In this document: positions 1 through 9,700 of the stretch, piece after piece
Numbering within the stretch: the stretch's first letter is position 1
Layout: each line of letters begins with the position of its first letter
NCBI GenBank assembly: GCA_964615375.1
Contig: CAZTOW010000087.1
Span: 1-21,282 of the forward strand
DNA from: CAZKWG01 sp964615375
GTDB lineage: Bacteria; Myxococcota_A; UBA796; CAZKWG01
DNA length: 21,282 nt
Direction: 5' to 3'
Translations under genes and position numbers: made by a program
The notes under the pieces: model-generated
Seen by the model: the letters and a program-made list of their open reading frames with translations, nothing else
Databases searched by the model: none
What the model was told of the DNA's origin: nothing

Positions 1-1510
1 TGTTCATGTCGGACAGAAATTGTCCGAGCAATGCGGTGGACTCATGGAATGGAAGGTCCAATGACAGCGCCGTAATCAGCAAGTGCGAGAGCGACTGCAA
101 CATGATGTAGGGTAGGCCGGGAAAGCCCAGCCCCGTCGCCCCTCGACGGTCGCGCCAGACCTCGAAGCCGGCGATCAGCCGCTCCGCTCGCGCGCGCACG
201 GCTGGACGACGCAACCAGGATTGGATGGCGGCGTCGGAGAAGGAGAGAAAGACCCCTTCGCCACGGTTCTGGTTGGCAGGCAGCCAGGTCAGCTCGCGCG
301 CCAGAGGAGCGAGCTCCACTTTCAGATCCAGCTCGCCGTCGATGTCGGGGAGTGCTGCTTCGAAGCGGGTAAACCCGACCTGTGCCGACACTTCGCGCAG
401 CCGATGGACCAGTACCAGCCGCTCGACGCGGCCGTTGGCCTGGGGCGGCAGCCAGGCGATGGGGTGGGTGCGCGCGTAGAAGTCGCCATCGGGTTGATCT
501 TCTCCCAGGGTGTCCTTCTGCGCCAGCAGGGTCTCGATCTCGGTCTGCTTGATGCCTTTCGCCTGAGGAGGCGCCCCGTGAAGCCGACGCTGCACCTCGG
601 TCCACACCGCGGCGTCCGACAGGCCCTCCAAGGCGTGCAGCACTCTCTCCCGTCGGCGTTCCTTCCGGACATCAGACTCGGATTCGCAATACTGCAGGTG
701 GTCCTCCCAGACCCGATCCACCGCCTGCCTCACCACCCGGTCCTGGTCCGGGATGGCGATGACGCGGATCGTCTGGGAGAAGTAGGCATTGGAGGCGGAG
801 CGGTTCAGCAGCCGGTTGGGTTTGTCACAGGGCTCCTGCACGCGCGGGCCGAGCCAAGGGCTGCGTCCCTTGCAATAGCCCAGGGCCACGGCCTCGCGCA
901 CGGTGGCCTCGGACAGGGGGCGGCGCTGGTTTCCGTACTTCTCGTCTCGGATGTAGATCTCGGCGAAGTCGTTGCCTGCGCCGCCCTCGTCCAGCCACAG
1001 ATCGCCGGTCCGTTCGGCGCCATGACTGCGGCGCACGAAGCCATACCAGTCGATGTCGGAGATGTGTCCTCGCACGCAAGCCTGCACGAAGCGCACGGGC
1101 ACCACCGGCACGACCCGCCGCTCGCGGGTCAGGTAGCCGCCTTTGACCAGACGATCCCAGGGGATCATCGGTCGTGTGCGGTAGACGCGACCGTCCGGTG
1201 CGGTCCACGTCTCCTCGACCTGTCCGAGGAACCATACAGGGAACTTGAAGACGTCGATTCCCGAGCGGACGCCAGTCGGGTCGCCACTTTCCACGGGTGG
1301 GGCGTAGAGCTTCAGCTCGGGTGCGCCGAGACGCTCGCGCAGCCAGGTCTCCAGACGCTCCTCGAAGATGCGTTCGCGTTCACCGCGCCAGTACTCCAAC
1401 CCCCCGATCAGCACGGAGTGCTCCGGAAGGTCCATCATTGCCCCCGGACCGAAGGTCGTGAGCACCTGACTGCGGCGCAGCTCGCCCGTGGGCGGGATTC
1501 TTGGCTTCAT
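1..1510 (-). CDS. drmB: DISARM protein DrmB (DUF1998), C-terminus cut by window edge
   Basis: DrmB is the DUF1998 component of DISARM; it acts with the DrmA helicase in DNA recognition and restriction of incoming phage DNA. The reading frame is open from an ATG at 1510 to the left edge (503 codons, no stop), so roughly the last 100 or more residues are missing. The N-terminus has the family signature LRRSQVLTTFGPGAMMDLP (residues 11-29). Putative zinc ligands are C145/H149 (CVRGH), C213 and C228, followed by the RSASNAYF motif (238-245). The DUF1998 core FPGLPYIMLQSLSHLLI lies at 463-479. The start overlaps the drmA stop by 4 bp (ATGA), and an AGAGGAG ribosome site sits 5 nt upstream, so it should be translationally coupled to drmA. 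Seen: motifs and coupling. Known: DrmB role. I am confident of the family. Confidence 0.93.
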   Translation of the reverse strand, partial: MKPRIPPTGELRRSQVLTTFGPGAMMDLPEHSVLIGGLEYWRGERERIFEERLETWLRERLGAPELKLYAPPVESGDPTGVRSGIDVFKFPVWFLGQVEETWTAPDGRVYRTRPMIPWDRLVKGGYLTRERRVVPVVPVRFVQACVRGHISDIDWYGFVRRSHGAERTGDLWLDEGGAGNDFAEIYIRDEKYGNQRRPLSEATVREAVALGYCKGRSPWLGPRVQEPCDKPNRLLNRSASNAYFSQTIRVIAIPDQDRVVRQAVDRVWEDHLQYCESESDVRKERRRERVLHALEGLSDAAVWTEVQRRLHGAPPQAKGIKQTEIETLLAQKDTLGEDQPDGDFYARTHPIAWLPPQANGRVERLVLVHRLREVSAQVGFTRFEAALPDIDGELDLKVELAPLARELTWLPANQNRGEGVFLSFSDAAIQSWLRRPAVRARAERLIAGFEVWRDRRGATGLGFPGLPYIMLQSLSHLLITALSLDLPFHESTALLGQFLSDMN

Positions 1511-4500
1511 CCTTGCTCCTCTTCGATCAGCGCGCCATCGGGGTTGCGCAGCCAGAGGTTCACGGTCGGCTCAACATCCCGGAGGCTCCGCGCGGCTTTG
1601 AACTGTTGTGCCTCGCGTGGCTGGCGGGCGAGTTCGGGGTCGAGGGGATCGAAGAGAAGCGGAGGCGCGACTCCGATTTCACGCGAGTACTGCAGGTCTC
1701 CGCGCCTGGTGGCGATGGTCTGCCAGGCGTCCAGCAGACCGAGCACCCGATCCCGCACCTTCTTGCGCAGGGCCTCGGCGTCCTCATGGTCGAGCACGTC
1801 GTGCTCTTCGGCGCGCCGCGACAGCTCGTCGGCCACGAGGTCCAGCTGTGCGCGGTGCTGGTCGATCCGCATGGCGCCTCGCGGTGGCGTCATCGCGGGG
1901 TGGCCCAGGCGGACCAGCGCCACCGTGACAGCGGCGATGCCGCGATCGATGGCTCTGGGCGAGAAGGGCGTCACGCTCGTCGCTTCGACCGAGCGATAGA
2001 AGCTCTCGTGCCAGGCGCTGAACCGCTCGTAGTGGCTGCGATCGCGGGGGCGGTACAGGTTCAGCAGCGTGACGACCAGGCCCGGCCGCTTGTCGTCGCG
2101 CCCCACGCGGCTGGTGGCCTGGATATACTCTGAGGCGGTCTTCGGCTGGCCGGCGACAACCATCAACCCGAGTCGGGTGATGTCCAGACCCACGGAGATC
2201 ATGTTGGTGGCCAGCGCCACGTCCACGTGCTCCTTGTCATGGTGGGTCAGGCTCAGCCGCCGCTTCGTGTCGGCGACGTCGTTGGTGCTCACACGGCTGG
2301 TCAGCTCGCGGGGTTCGGTCAGCCGCGGGCGGTCCAGAAAGGAGCCCGCGCTCTCCCCGACGCGGCGCCGGCGCTGTCCGTAGTCCACCAGGCGGGTCGC
2401 CACCTCGTCCTCCACGATGCGCCGGCTGCCGCCCAGCTCGCGCAGCGTATTGAAGTAGCCCAGCAACGTCATGTATGGGTCGGCTGGGTTCTTCGGGTTG
2501 GCGTTGCCGCCGTGGTCTCGCCAGGCTCGCTGTGCCGCCGCCATCAGAGCCAGGGTCGTGCGCAACAGCACCACCTTGGCGTTGCGCCCCTGCGCCGCCA
2601 CACCCAGGTATGTTCGGGGGGCGCGCTCCTCACGCCCCGCTGTACGGGCGAAGAAGGAGTCGCGCCGGTCTGGCCCTGGAGGAGGAAAGACCTCGACCGC
2701 CTCGCGGCCGAACAACGCGCGGATCTGCCGCTCGGCCCGACGCACGGTGGCGGTGGAGGCGACAATCTTCGGGCGCGGCCCACCGGGCCCCTGGGCGCTG
2801 AGTGCGTCGATGACCGACTCGTAAAGGCCGACCATGGTCCCCAGCGGCCCGGAGATGAGGTGCAGCTCGTCTTGGATGATCAGATCGGGTGCGGGTAGCG
2901 CGCCTGCCAGGGGCGCGCCGCGCGACGGGTGGGCCGATCCGTAGAAGCCCTCGGCGTCGTGCCGGTCCACCTTGCCGAACAGGCCCGCCGACTCGCCCAC
3001 CCAGGGCAGGTTGGCGAACTTGTCGACCGTGGCCACGACGAACGCGGGAAGCCGACGGTAGATGGGCTCGTCCACCGCCAGAATGGGCAGCCCGCGCGGC
3101 TGGCGTCGCGGGTGGAAATTGCACTCCCGATGCGTGCAGACCACGCGCAGGTCGGTGGGTTCGTCCGCGTCGGGAAGCAGCTTGAAGCTGTCTCTCTCGA
3201 ATTTGCGCCCGCACCACGGACAGTTCTCCAGCGGGATCGGTGAAGGCTTTCGCCCCGAGTCGTTCATGAAGGCGATGGTGCGCGCGCGGGCCGAGCTGTC
3301 GTTCTTGTCGCCCTTGCGGCCCATCACGTTGGGCGTGGCCGTCTGTCCCACCCACAGGCCGATCTCGAAGGGCCAGGGGCCGAGCTTTGGCACGTCCTGC
3401 TGGCGGATCAGCTCGAGCGCGCAGATCAGCGTGGCGGCGCGTCCGAGCTGGTCCAGCGTCAGCAGCCGCAGGGTGTAGCGCATCAACACCGACACGCCAG
3501 CCGACTGCACCGTGGGAGCGCGCAGGCGGCGCAGGAGCATGGCGAACGCGGCGAGCCCCAGGTAGGCCTCGGTCTTTCCACCGCCCGTGGGGAAGAAGAG
3601 CAGGTCCACCACCGGCCGATCCGCGTGCTGCGGATTGGCGATCCCCGCGAGGTTCATGAGCAGGAAGGCCAGCTGGAAAGGGTACCACCGCGGCGGGTCG
3701 TGTGAGGCGGGGGGAGCGTCCGGGCGGCCGTGCGACAGCCGTTGGCGGATCGCCGCGGCGATGCCCTGGTTCGTCAGCCGGAACGCCTCCAGCACGGCAG
3801 GATCGTCCAGGGCGTCCAGGCCCGCCTGGATGCGCGCCCGGGCGCGCTCGGCGTTGGCCAGCAGCCCCTGGGCCACCTCGCGGCGCCCCTCCTCGGTGGG
3901 TGCGCCCTTGGCCTGGCGCTTCAGCCAGGCCGCATAGGCTGTGACCATGGGCCCGACCCTGGCCCGCACCTCGTCGGCGGTGCTCAGGGCGCCCAGGATC
4001 TCCATCCCCAGCTCGACGTCCTCCAGCGTGTGGGGGATGACCTTCTCCACGTCCGCTGCTGGCATCCAGGCGCTGCGGACCTCCCGGCAGCGTCCGAGCG
4101 CGTCGGTCACGGTCAGCGCCGAGACGTTGTGGCCCACCGCGTGCTCTACGGCGTCACGGTACTGCAGGTCGGCCACCTGCTCGTCCCACTCGTCGCTGCG
4201 CTGGCCGTGCAGATCGGGGCGAGGCACGAAGGGTTGCAGGGTGAGCAGCGTCAGCTCGGGCTGGAAGACGAAGGCCGCGTCGCGGCGGACGTCAGGCGCT
4301 GGCGGCCGGTGGTTGACCAGGAAGACCGAGACGGATCGCGTGCCACGCGGCACAAGCCCGTGATCCCCCACCGGACGCACCGAGACCACGAGCACCAGGT
4401 CCTCGAATCCTGGCAAGCCCACGGGCGCGTGTGTCCCGGCGCCCAGCGTGATGAAGCGCTCGGCCTCGCGGGGTATGCGACGCCACTGACCACGGCCGGC

Positions 4501-4923
4501 GCGCTCCTCCGCTGGTGCCTGGGGGTCGTCCTCATCACCCTGCGGCGTCTGGTTGGCGGGCACGTAGTCGGCCCAGCTCACCTTGACCTGGAGCTGCGCT
4601 GCGTCCGCGGGGACCAGAACCGACAGGCCCATCGATGATGGAAAGAAGGCCTTGCGCGCTGACGCCGCCTCGGGAGGGGTGTCGTCGTCGGCCGAGACTC
4701 TGCTGCCCACCTCGTCCACCCGCTCGTCGCCGTCGTCATCGGCGCGCTGGCTGGCCGGGGCTTCGTAGGGCACCAGGAAGCCCGTCAGGTACCACTTTGA
4801 CGGCGCGATGGGCAACACCTCCTGGATGTAGCGGGCGTGCGGGGCGTGGCCAGCGCGCGGCCCGATCAGGTCGAGCTCCAGGGCGTCGATCAGCTGGGTG
4901 CGGACGTCTCGGGGGGTGGTCAT
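1507..4923 (-). CDS. drmA: DISARM helicase DrmA (DExH superfamily 2)
   Basis: DrmA is the large helicase shared by all DISARM classes and works with DrmB. The protein is 1138 aa from the ATG at 4923; an in-frame extension to 5013 exists. ATG 4923 is preferred because it overlaps the upstream stop by 4 bp (ATGA) and has GGAGG 6 nt upstream. Visible motifs are Walker A PTGGGKT (445-451), a DELH box (685-688, in the context IIQDELHLISGPLG) and motif VI QATSRVGR (935-942). A zinc ribbon with C568/C571 and C596/C601 is inserted between the Walker A and DExH motifs. The first 400 or so residues lack helicase motifs. The DELH/ISGPLG context and following DUF1998 partner distinguish DrmA from generic helicases. 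Nothing looks broken. It sits sixth in the operon, downstream of a three-gene cassette that normally would not separate it from drmMI. Confidence 0.94.
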   Translation of the reverse strand: MTTPRDVRTQLIDALELDLIGPRAGHAPHARYIQEVLPIAPSKWYLTGFLVPYEAPASQRADDDGDERVDEVGSRVSADDDTPPEAASARKAFFPSSMGLSVLVPADAAQLQVKVSWADYVPANQTPQGDEDDPQAPAEERAGRGQWRRIPREAERFITLGAGTHAPVGLPGFEDLVLVVSVRPVGDHGLVPRGTRSVSVFLVNHRPPAPDVRRDAAFVFQPELTLLTLQPFVPRPDLHGQRSDEWDEQVADLQYRDAVEHAVGHNVSALTVTDALGRCREVRSAWMPAADVEKVIPHTLEDVELGMEILGALSTADEVRARVGPMVTAYAAWLKRQAKGAPTEEGRREVAQGLLANAERARARIQAGLDALDDPAVLEAFRLTNQGIAAAIRQRLSHGRPDAPPASHDPPRWYPFQLAFLLMNLAGIANPQHADRPVVDLLFFPTGGGKTEAYLGLAAFAMLLRRLRAPTVQSAGVSVLMRYTLRLLTLDQLGRAATLICALELIRQQDVPKLGPWPFEIGLWVGQTATPNVMGRKGDKNDSSARARTIAFMNDSGRKPSPIPLENCPWCGRKFERDSFKLLPDADEPTDLRVVCTHRECNFHPRRQPRGLPILAVDEPIYRRLPAFVVATVDKFANLPWVGESAGLFGKVDRHDAEGFYGSAHPSRGAPLAGALPAPDLIIQDELHLISGPLGTMVGLYESVIDALSAQGPGGPRPKIVASTATVRRAERQIRALFGREAVEVFPPPGPDRRDSFFARTAGREERAPRTYLGVAAQGRNAKVVLLRTTLALMAAAQRAWRDHGGNANPKNPADPYMTLLGYFNTLRELGGSRRIVEDEVATRLVDYGQRRRRVGESAGSFLDRPRLTEPRELTSRVSTNDVADTKRRLSLTHHDKEHVDVALATNMISVGLDITRLGLMVVAGQPKTASEYIQATSRVGRDDKRPGLVVTLLNLYRPRDRSHYERFSAWHESFYRSVEATSVTPFSPRAIDRGIAAVTVALVRLGHPAMTPPRGAMRIDQHRAQLDLVADELSRRAEEHDVLDHEDAEALRKKVRDRVLGLLDAWQTIATRRGDLQYSREIGVAPPLLFDPLDPELARQPREAQQFKAARSLRDVEPTVNLWLRNPDGALIEEEQG

Positions 4924-6665
4924 GCCGGGCCTCCGCTGGGCGAGGGCTGGTGAAGCGTGGAGTAGATCCTGCGCAAGCCCTCGAAGAAGCCGGGGGCCAC
5001 TTGCGCCACCCATGCCTGCAGCCGGCCGAGCGCCTCTTCATCTGAACGCACGCTGATCTTTCCAGGGAAATAGGCCGCGATCCGGCAGGCTCGGCGGTCG
5101 TCCAGGCGCTCCCAGGTCAAGGGAACGCCGGCGGCGCCCTCGAGCTCGCCAGCGCGAGCCCGGATGGCGTCGAAGATCGCCTTGTTCCTGGATCCGTCGC
5201 CGGTGTCCAGGTACAGCTCGACCCGGAAGAGCGCATGACTGGCGAAGGTCAGCAGGAGGCGGGCGCTGCCTGCCGTGTCCAGGTAGGCCGCCGGCTGCCA
5301 GGAACGGCCAGCCGGGGAGGGCACCTTCTCGGGCCACCGTGGCTCACGGGCAAGCGCGGCGAAGATTCCGCTGAAAGCCGCGATGTAGGCCTCGTTCAGG
5401 TCGTCATTGCGGCCCAGCGTCACCGTCTCTCGCTGGAGGTTGACGTTCACCACGCGCCATCCGGGGTTCATCCACAGGAAGGCGTTGGGGTTCTCTTCGA
5501 GGTTGTTGCTCCACCAGCCGCGTAGTTCACGGGCCTCGGTGGGGAGGCGGCGCGTACGCGCCTGCTCAGGCGTTTCCGCAGCCTCTATCGAGCTGAATTC
5601 GACCGTGACGCGATCCTCGGTGGAACCCTGCTCCTCGAGCAGCTCGACCAGACGCAGCAGCGCGCCGACCGGAACTGCCTCGGACGCAGCGGGTGCGGGC
5701 GAGGACTCCTGCTGGGGGGCTGGCGCTGGTTCGGGCGGTGGCGCAGGCTCGGCCGGTGTCTCGGCGCGCGGGCGCTCGACGGGCCCCGTGTCCGCGACCC
5801 GGTGCAGCAGCTCGCGGCAGTAGGTGAGCTGGTCTCGCTCCAGCGAGGTCAGGGCGCCGCGGTGGTGCGCCAGACGGTTCCGGTACTCCCGCATGGCCTC
5901 CAACAGTGGGCGCATCGCCGTGGCCTGCAGCTTGAATCTCGGCTCGTGGGCGGGCCAGCACGCCTGAAGGAAGAGCTCGATGTACTGATTGAAGGTGAGC
6001 CTGTCGAGCTCCCCCGTGACGTTCTGGACGATGTGGCGCTCGAACAGGGTCGCTACCCGCTCGGCGTCCAGCTTCGGCGTGGTGCCGCCGTCGGCGCTGA
6101 GGTAGCCTGCCACCAGGCGGCGGACGGAGGTCAGCAGCCGCCCCCGTTGCTCGCCGGTCTCCAGCTGGATGACCGCCTGGCGCAGCCCCTCGTCGTCTTC
6201 CTCGAACCGCCGACGGATCAGATCCTTCAGCGTTGCCTCGACCTCCTGGAGCGCAAAGCCATCGTCTGTGCGATCCAGCAGGTAGTCGGCCAGGTCTGAG
6301 CCGGTCAGGATGCCGAGCAGCCTGCGCTCGGCGTCCACCACCAGCAGCGCCTGGCCGTCGCGCATCCGGTGCAGCACGGGCCAGAGCTCGTCGGTGGGCG
6401 CGGCTGTCACGGGGCGCGGATCGGTGGCGTGCAGCACGCGCATGACCTCCGGCCGCAGTCCGAGGTGCTGGGCCGCGCGGGCGATGCTGTGCATCGAGAT
6501 CAGGCCGACGGGGCGCAGGCCACCCAGGGGGTGGTCCTCCACCACGGGGAGCTGTGAGTAGTCGAGCTCGATCATGCGCTCCATGGCCGCGGCCACGGCC
6601 CCGTCCGGGCGCGCGACCTCGAGCTTCGGCCGCTCGGTCAGGAGGTGCTGGAGGGTCAGGGGCAT
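4920..6665 (-). CDS. CBS-pair / HEPN-like / DUF4268 multidomain protein
   Basis: This 581-residue protein appears to be a sensor-effector fusion. Residues 1-135 form two CBS repeats (LPVVEDHPLGGLRPVGLIS; ALLVVDAERRLLGILTGSD), a module that usually binds adenine nucleotides. Residues 140-295 are all-helical and end in YRNRLAHHRG (261-270), matching the R-x4-6-H catalytic pattern of HEPN RNases (R262, H267). A Pro/Ala-rich linker (300-335) follows. A small module then shows the WWSN...MNPGWRVV...VTLGR pattern (about 350-420; I believe DUF7662-like, from memory), and a DUF4268 domain has RVELYLDTGD, NKAIFDA and LTWERLDDRRA (480-525). The start lacks a Shine-Dalgarno, and translation may depend on the mini-ORF at 6656-6700. 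G+C matches the DISARM genes, not the preceding RT gene. I infer a ligand-controlled toxin or nuclease; the activity is unproven. HEPN assignment is moderate, CBS and DUF4268 firm. Confidence 0.8.
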   Translation of the reverse strand: MPLTLQHLLTERPKLEVARPDGAVAAAMERMIELDYSQLPVVEDHPLGGLRPVGLISMHSIARAAQHLGLRPEVMRVLHATDPRPVTAAPTDELWPVLHRMRDGQALLVVDAERRLLGILTGSDLADYLLDRTDDGFALQEVEATLKDLIRRRFEEDDEGLRQAVIQLETGEQRGRLLTSVRRLVAGYLSADGGTTPKLDAERVATLFERHIVQNVTGELDRLTFNQYIELFLQACWPAHEPRFKLQATAMRPLLEAMREYRNRLAHHRGALTSLERDQLTYCRELLHRVADTGPVERPRAETPAEPAPPPEPAPAPQQESSPAPAASEAVPVGALLRLVELLEEQGSTEDRVTVEFSSIEAAETPEQARTRRLPTEARELRGWWSNNLEENPNAFLWMNPGWRVVNVNLQRETVTLGRNDDLNEAYIAAFSGIFAALAREPRWPEKVPSPAGRSWQPAAYLDTAGSARLLLTFASHALFRVELYLDTGDGSRNKAIFDAIRARAGELEGAAGVPLTWERLDDRRACRIAAYFPGKISVRSDEEALGRLQAWVAQVAPGFFEGLRRIYSTLHQPSPSGGPA

Positions 6666-6700
6666 GGGGGGTGCTCGGGCGGCAGGTGGTTAGGGATCAT
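6656..6700 (-). other. 14-codon coupling ORF between RT and CBS genes
   Basis: An ATG at 6700 overlaps the RT stop as ATGA and opens a 14-codon frame (MIPNHLPPEHPPCP) that stops at 6656, just inside the CBS gene. The CBS ATG at 6665 has no Shine-Dalgarno but a run of six C directly before it, so termination-reinitiation from this mini-ORF could deliver ribosomes. One extra C would fuse the two frames, so it could also be a degenerate N-terminal extension of the CBS protein. Confidence 0.35.
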
Positions 6701-9700
6701 GAGTGACCTCTTCGTAAAGGCCAGCCGGGAGGCAAGGGCCTCCACTCGGGTTTCTTAGGTTCGCAGCCAGATCCTTTGCACTTTCGCCGCTCCTCCGCAG
6801 TAGGCTCGAAAAGTTCGTCGTCGTGGAACGCAATCAACTTCTTCATTGGAAGGTCGACGTGAACGGTGTCGTTCACGTCGCGTTCAATGAGGCGGCAGAG
6901 GTCACGTCGCCAACGCTCCGAATAGGGGGCCCAGGCGCGACAGTCAGAATAGTATCCATTGTTGGCGATCGCCACGATGGCATGAAGCTGAAACCCCACC
7001 GACTGAACGAGATGATCGTACGATGCTGTGTCGGTATTCCAGGCCGGACACAGAATTAGTTCAGCTTTACCGAAGAGGGCAGCAACCCGTGTAGCTTCGA
7101 TGAGTTCGCTACATATCAGAACGGAAAAGGAACCCCAGGAAGTTCGAACGACCATCTGTCGTCGGTCAGGCGTGGGTGGCGGAAACGTAAGCTTCAAGTT
7201 TCTTAACTCACGATTTTCGCCATCCGCTGGCCAGCCCTTGGTAAACGGAAAAGTAGCGACGGAAGCGAATCGCCCAGGGACTACACAGTGTGCTTGATTC
7301 AATACGTGCCCAAGCCCGCCCGTGGCTCCTGGTACGTGCAGATATTCCAGCCCCATGACGGCTCCAAAGTGCCCATGACGAACGACCCATCGTGCAATCG
7401 AGCCAAACCACTTCTGAGGGACTGCGAGCTCAGGCAGGACCAAGAGTGTTGGCTTGCGTCTGCCGCCACCCTCCGCAGGCTTTCGAGCGATCTCCGCGGC
7501 TTGCGCCAGGACCGTCTTCAGGCCGTTGAGGCGGGTAGCTGTCAGCATGGGTTTCCCGCCCGGGTAGCGAACCGATCTCTTCGCGGCGTCTTTCCACCAT
7601 GAATCAGGAATGACAAGATTGCCCAGAACGAGTATCGGATCCTCTTCGGGCAGCGCCAGCCTACCCCCACGCCCTCCGTGGAGCACCCATGGCAGATGAA
7701 CCGTGTGCTCATCCACGACGGTGGCGTCAGGAGACCGATATTTCGTTCCGCGTAGTGCATTAACCACCCCCATGACCTGCTGAAAGACATTAGCCGCGAA
7801 CCCACCTTCGGCATCAGGGCTGAGCATGCGCCTTGCCACATCGAAATATGATGGCGGCCGAGTTGCCAGAAACAACCTTTCCGGGGGTATTCTCCAGGCC
7901 TGGCTGACATTGTCATTGCAGCGCTCTACAAACTGCTGAATCAAGGCAAACCGCAGCACAAGATCGTCTGGCGGCTCTTCCGACCACACAGCAAATTGTT
8001 CCTCCGGAGAGGAGCGATCGTCCTCCTCACGATCGCACATCCGCATATCTGCCCGTGCAAGTGCGCCAGCTCGGCGAAGCACTGCGACTGGGCCGAGGCG
8101 CCTTGAGCGATCGCACAATCCACTACCCATCCATTCGCCAAGCACTTTCGATGGCGTATCGAGCCGTACCGCCGACGCACAGGCCTCCATGATTCGTTGA
8201 TGAAGGAAATTTCTAAGCCATACCCACGCGGACTCTCTGTCAAGCTCTATCGGTCGCTTTCGATAGTAGAGCTGCCCAATTCCTCTCCTTAGGCTGGCGA
8301 CAGACTCGCAGACATTGAGCATCCAGCGGTGCAATGCAATACATGACTTATAGTCACTCGCCCGCAGCGCGACACAGAAGAGCCGCAGAGCGGTGCCCAT
8401 GCTTTCAATCCAATCGGTCTCCGCCCGAATGAGTCGCTCGACCTTCGTGACGGTCTTGCGAACCAGTTCACGTACTTCTTCCAGGTCCAAGAGGACGGTA
8501 GCACGCTCCAGAGTTCGCAGGCTCGTAGACAGCTCAAAACGCTCGAGACGGACCCGGTCCGCGTCGCGTAGCACCCGTAGAGGGGAATTTAGCCCGTTAG
8601 CTGCGCTGACCAGTTTGGCGAGACCATCGCCTATGAGTGTGGTTGAATCGATGAAGGCTTCACTTCGGCTCACCAACTCGTCGAAGTCCTTGAGTACCGC
8701 AGCAAGGAAATCCTCACCAGGTTCACCGCGAAGGTGATGCACGCGCACCTTTTCGTTTTGAAGCTGGAATTCACAGCCGGGGCGGTGAAGGGCTTGGACG
8801 TCGAGCCTTAGAGTGTCGCGGTCCTCTCCACGGGCTGCCAGGGGGAGGATTTGCTCGAGGAGCGCCTCCTGGGAGCATACGTCCTGACGCTCGATTACGA
8901 GAGTGATGTCATCTACATATCGACGGTAGGCAACAACCCCGGAAAGGCCTCGAAGATGTGAATCCAACGTCAGTAATGCCACGTTTGCGACGACCCTGCT
9001 TGTAAGCGCCCCAATCGGCAGTCCTGTCGTGACAGGTAGACCGAGGCGGCGCGTAGCCACTTGGCGGAATTGAGCGTAAGCAGCGAGCAATGATCGAGTA
9101 GCGGCCACATATTCCGTGATGTCGCAGCGCTGTGCGCCTCGCAAACGCTCCAACAGATCATCCTGCAGCAGGAATGCGGGATCGACAGAGTCATAGAACG
9201 ACGCGAGGTCTGCGCATATGACCGCTAGCGCCCGATGCTCGCTCTTCCATCCGGCCTCAATGAAGTACCGCTCGGCTGCGCGGAGTGGTTCAGTACGAAA
9301 CTGCTGATATCGCGTTGGCCAGAACTCGAATATCCAGCGGCGATGAGGGTCGAGTTTCCCTTTCTTGAGGTCGAGGCGATATCCGATCGACTCATCGGCG
9401 AGTAGCGTATCGAGTGCCGGGCCAAACAAGCGCAGGTACAACACCTCTGCGATCGCAAATTCAGGATTCGGACTTAGTCGCAGCTGAACGTCGATATCTG
9501 GTGGAGGGGCGATCACCTCTGTACCAATTCGTATCACACTGTCCGCAGTGTTGTCATTCTTTCGCTTGTCACGCTGACGCTTTGGGACAATCCAGACCTC
9601 GCCAATGTCCAGCTTGTCAAACCATTGGCCACCAGTCAGCTTAGGTATAAGGCTTGCCAGCCGTCCAGGCAGGTCATCTTCAAACTGTGCCAACTCGATA

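Noticed and set aside
221..1999. 592-codon plus-strand frame opposite drmB/drmA
   Set aside because: It spans the end of drmA and the start of drmB on the other strand and shows no family pattern; such frames are common opposite GC-rich genes. The minus-strand genes have clear motifs and ribosome sites.
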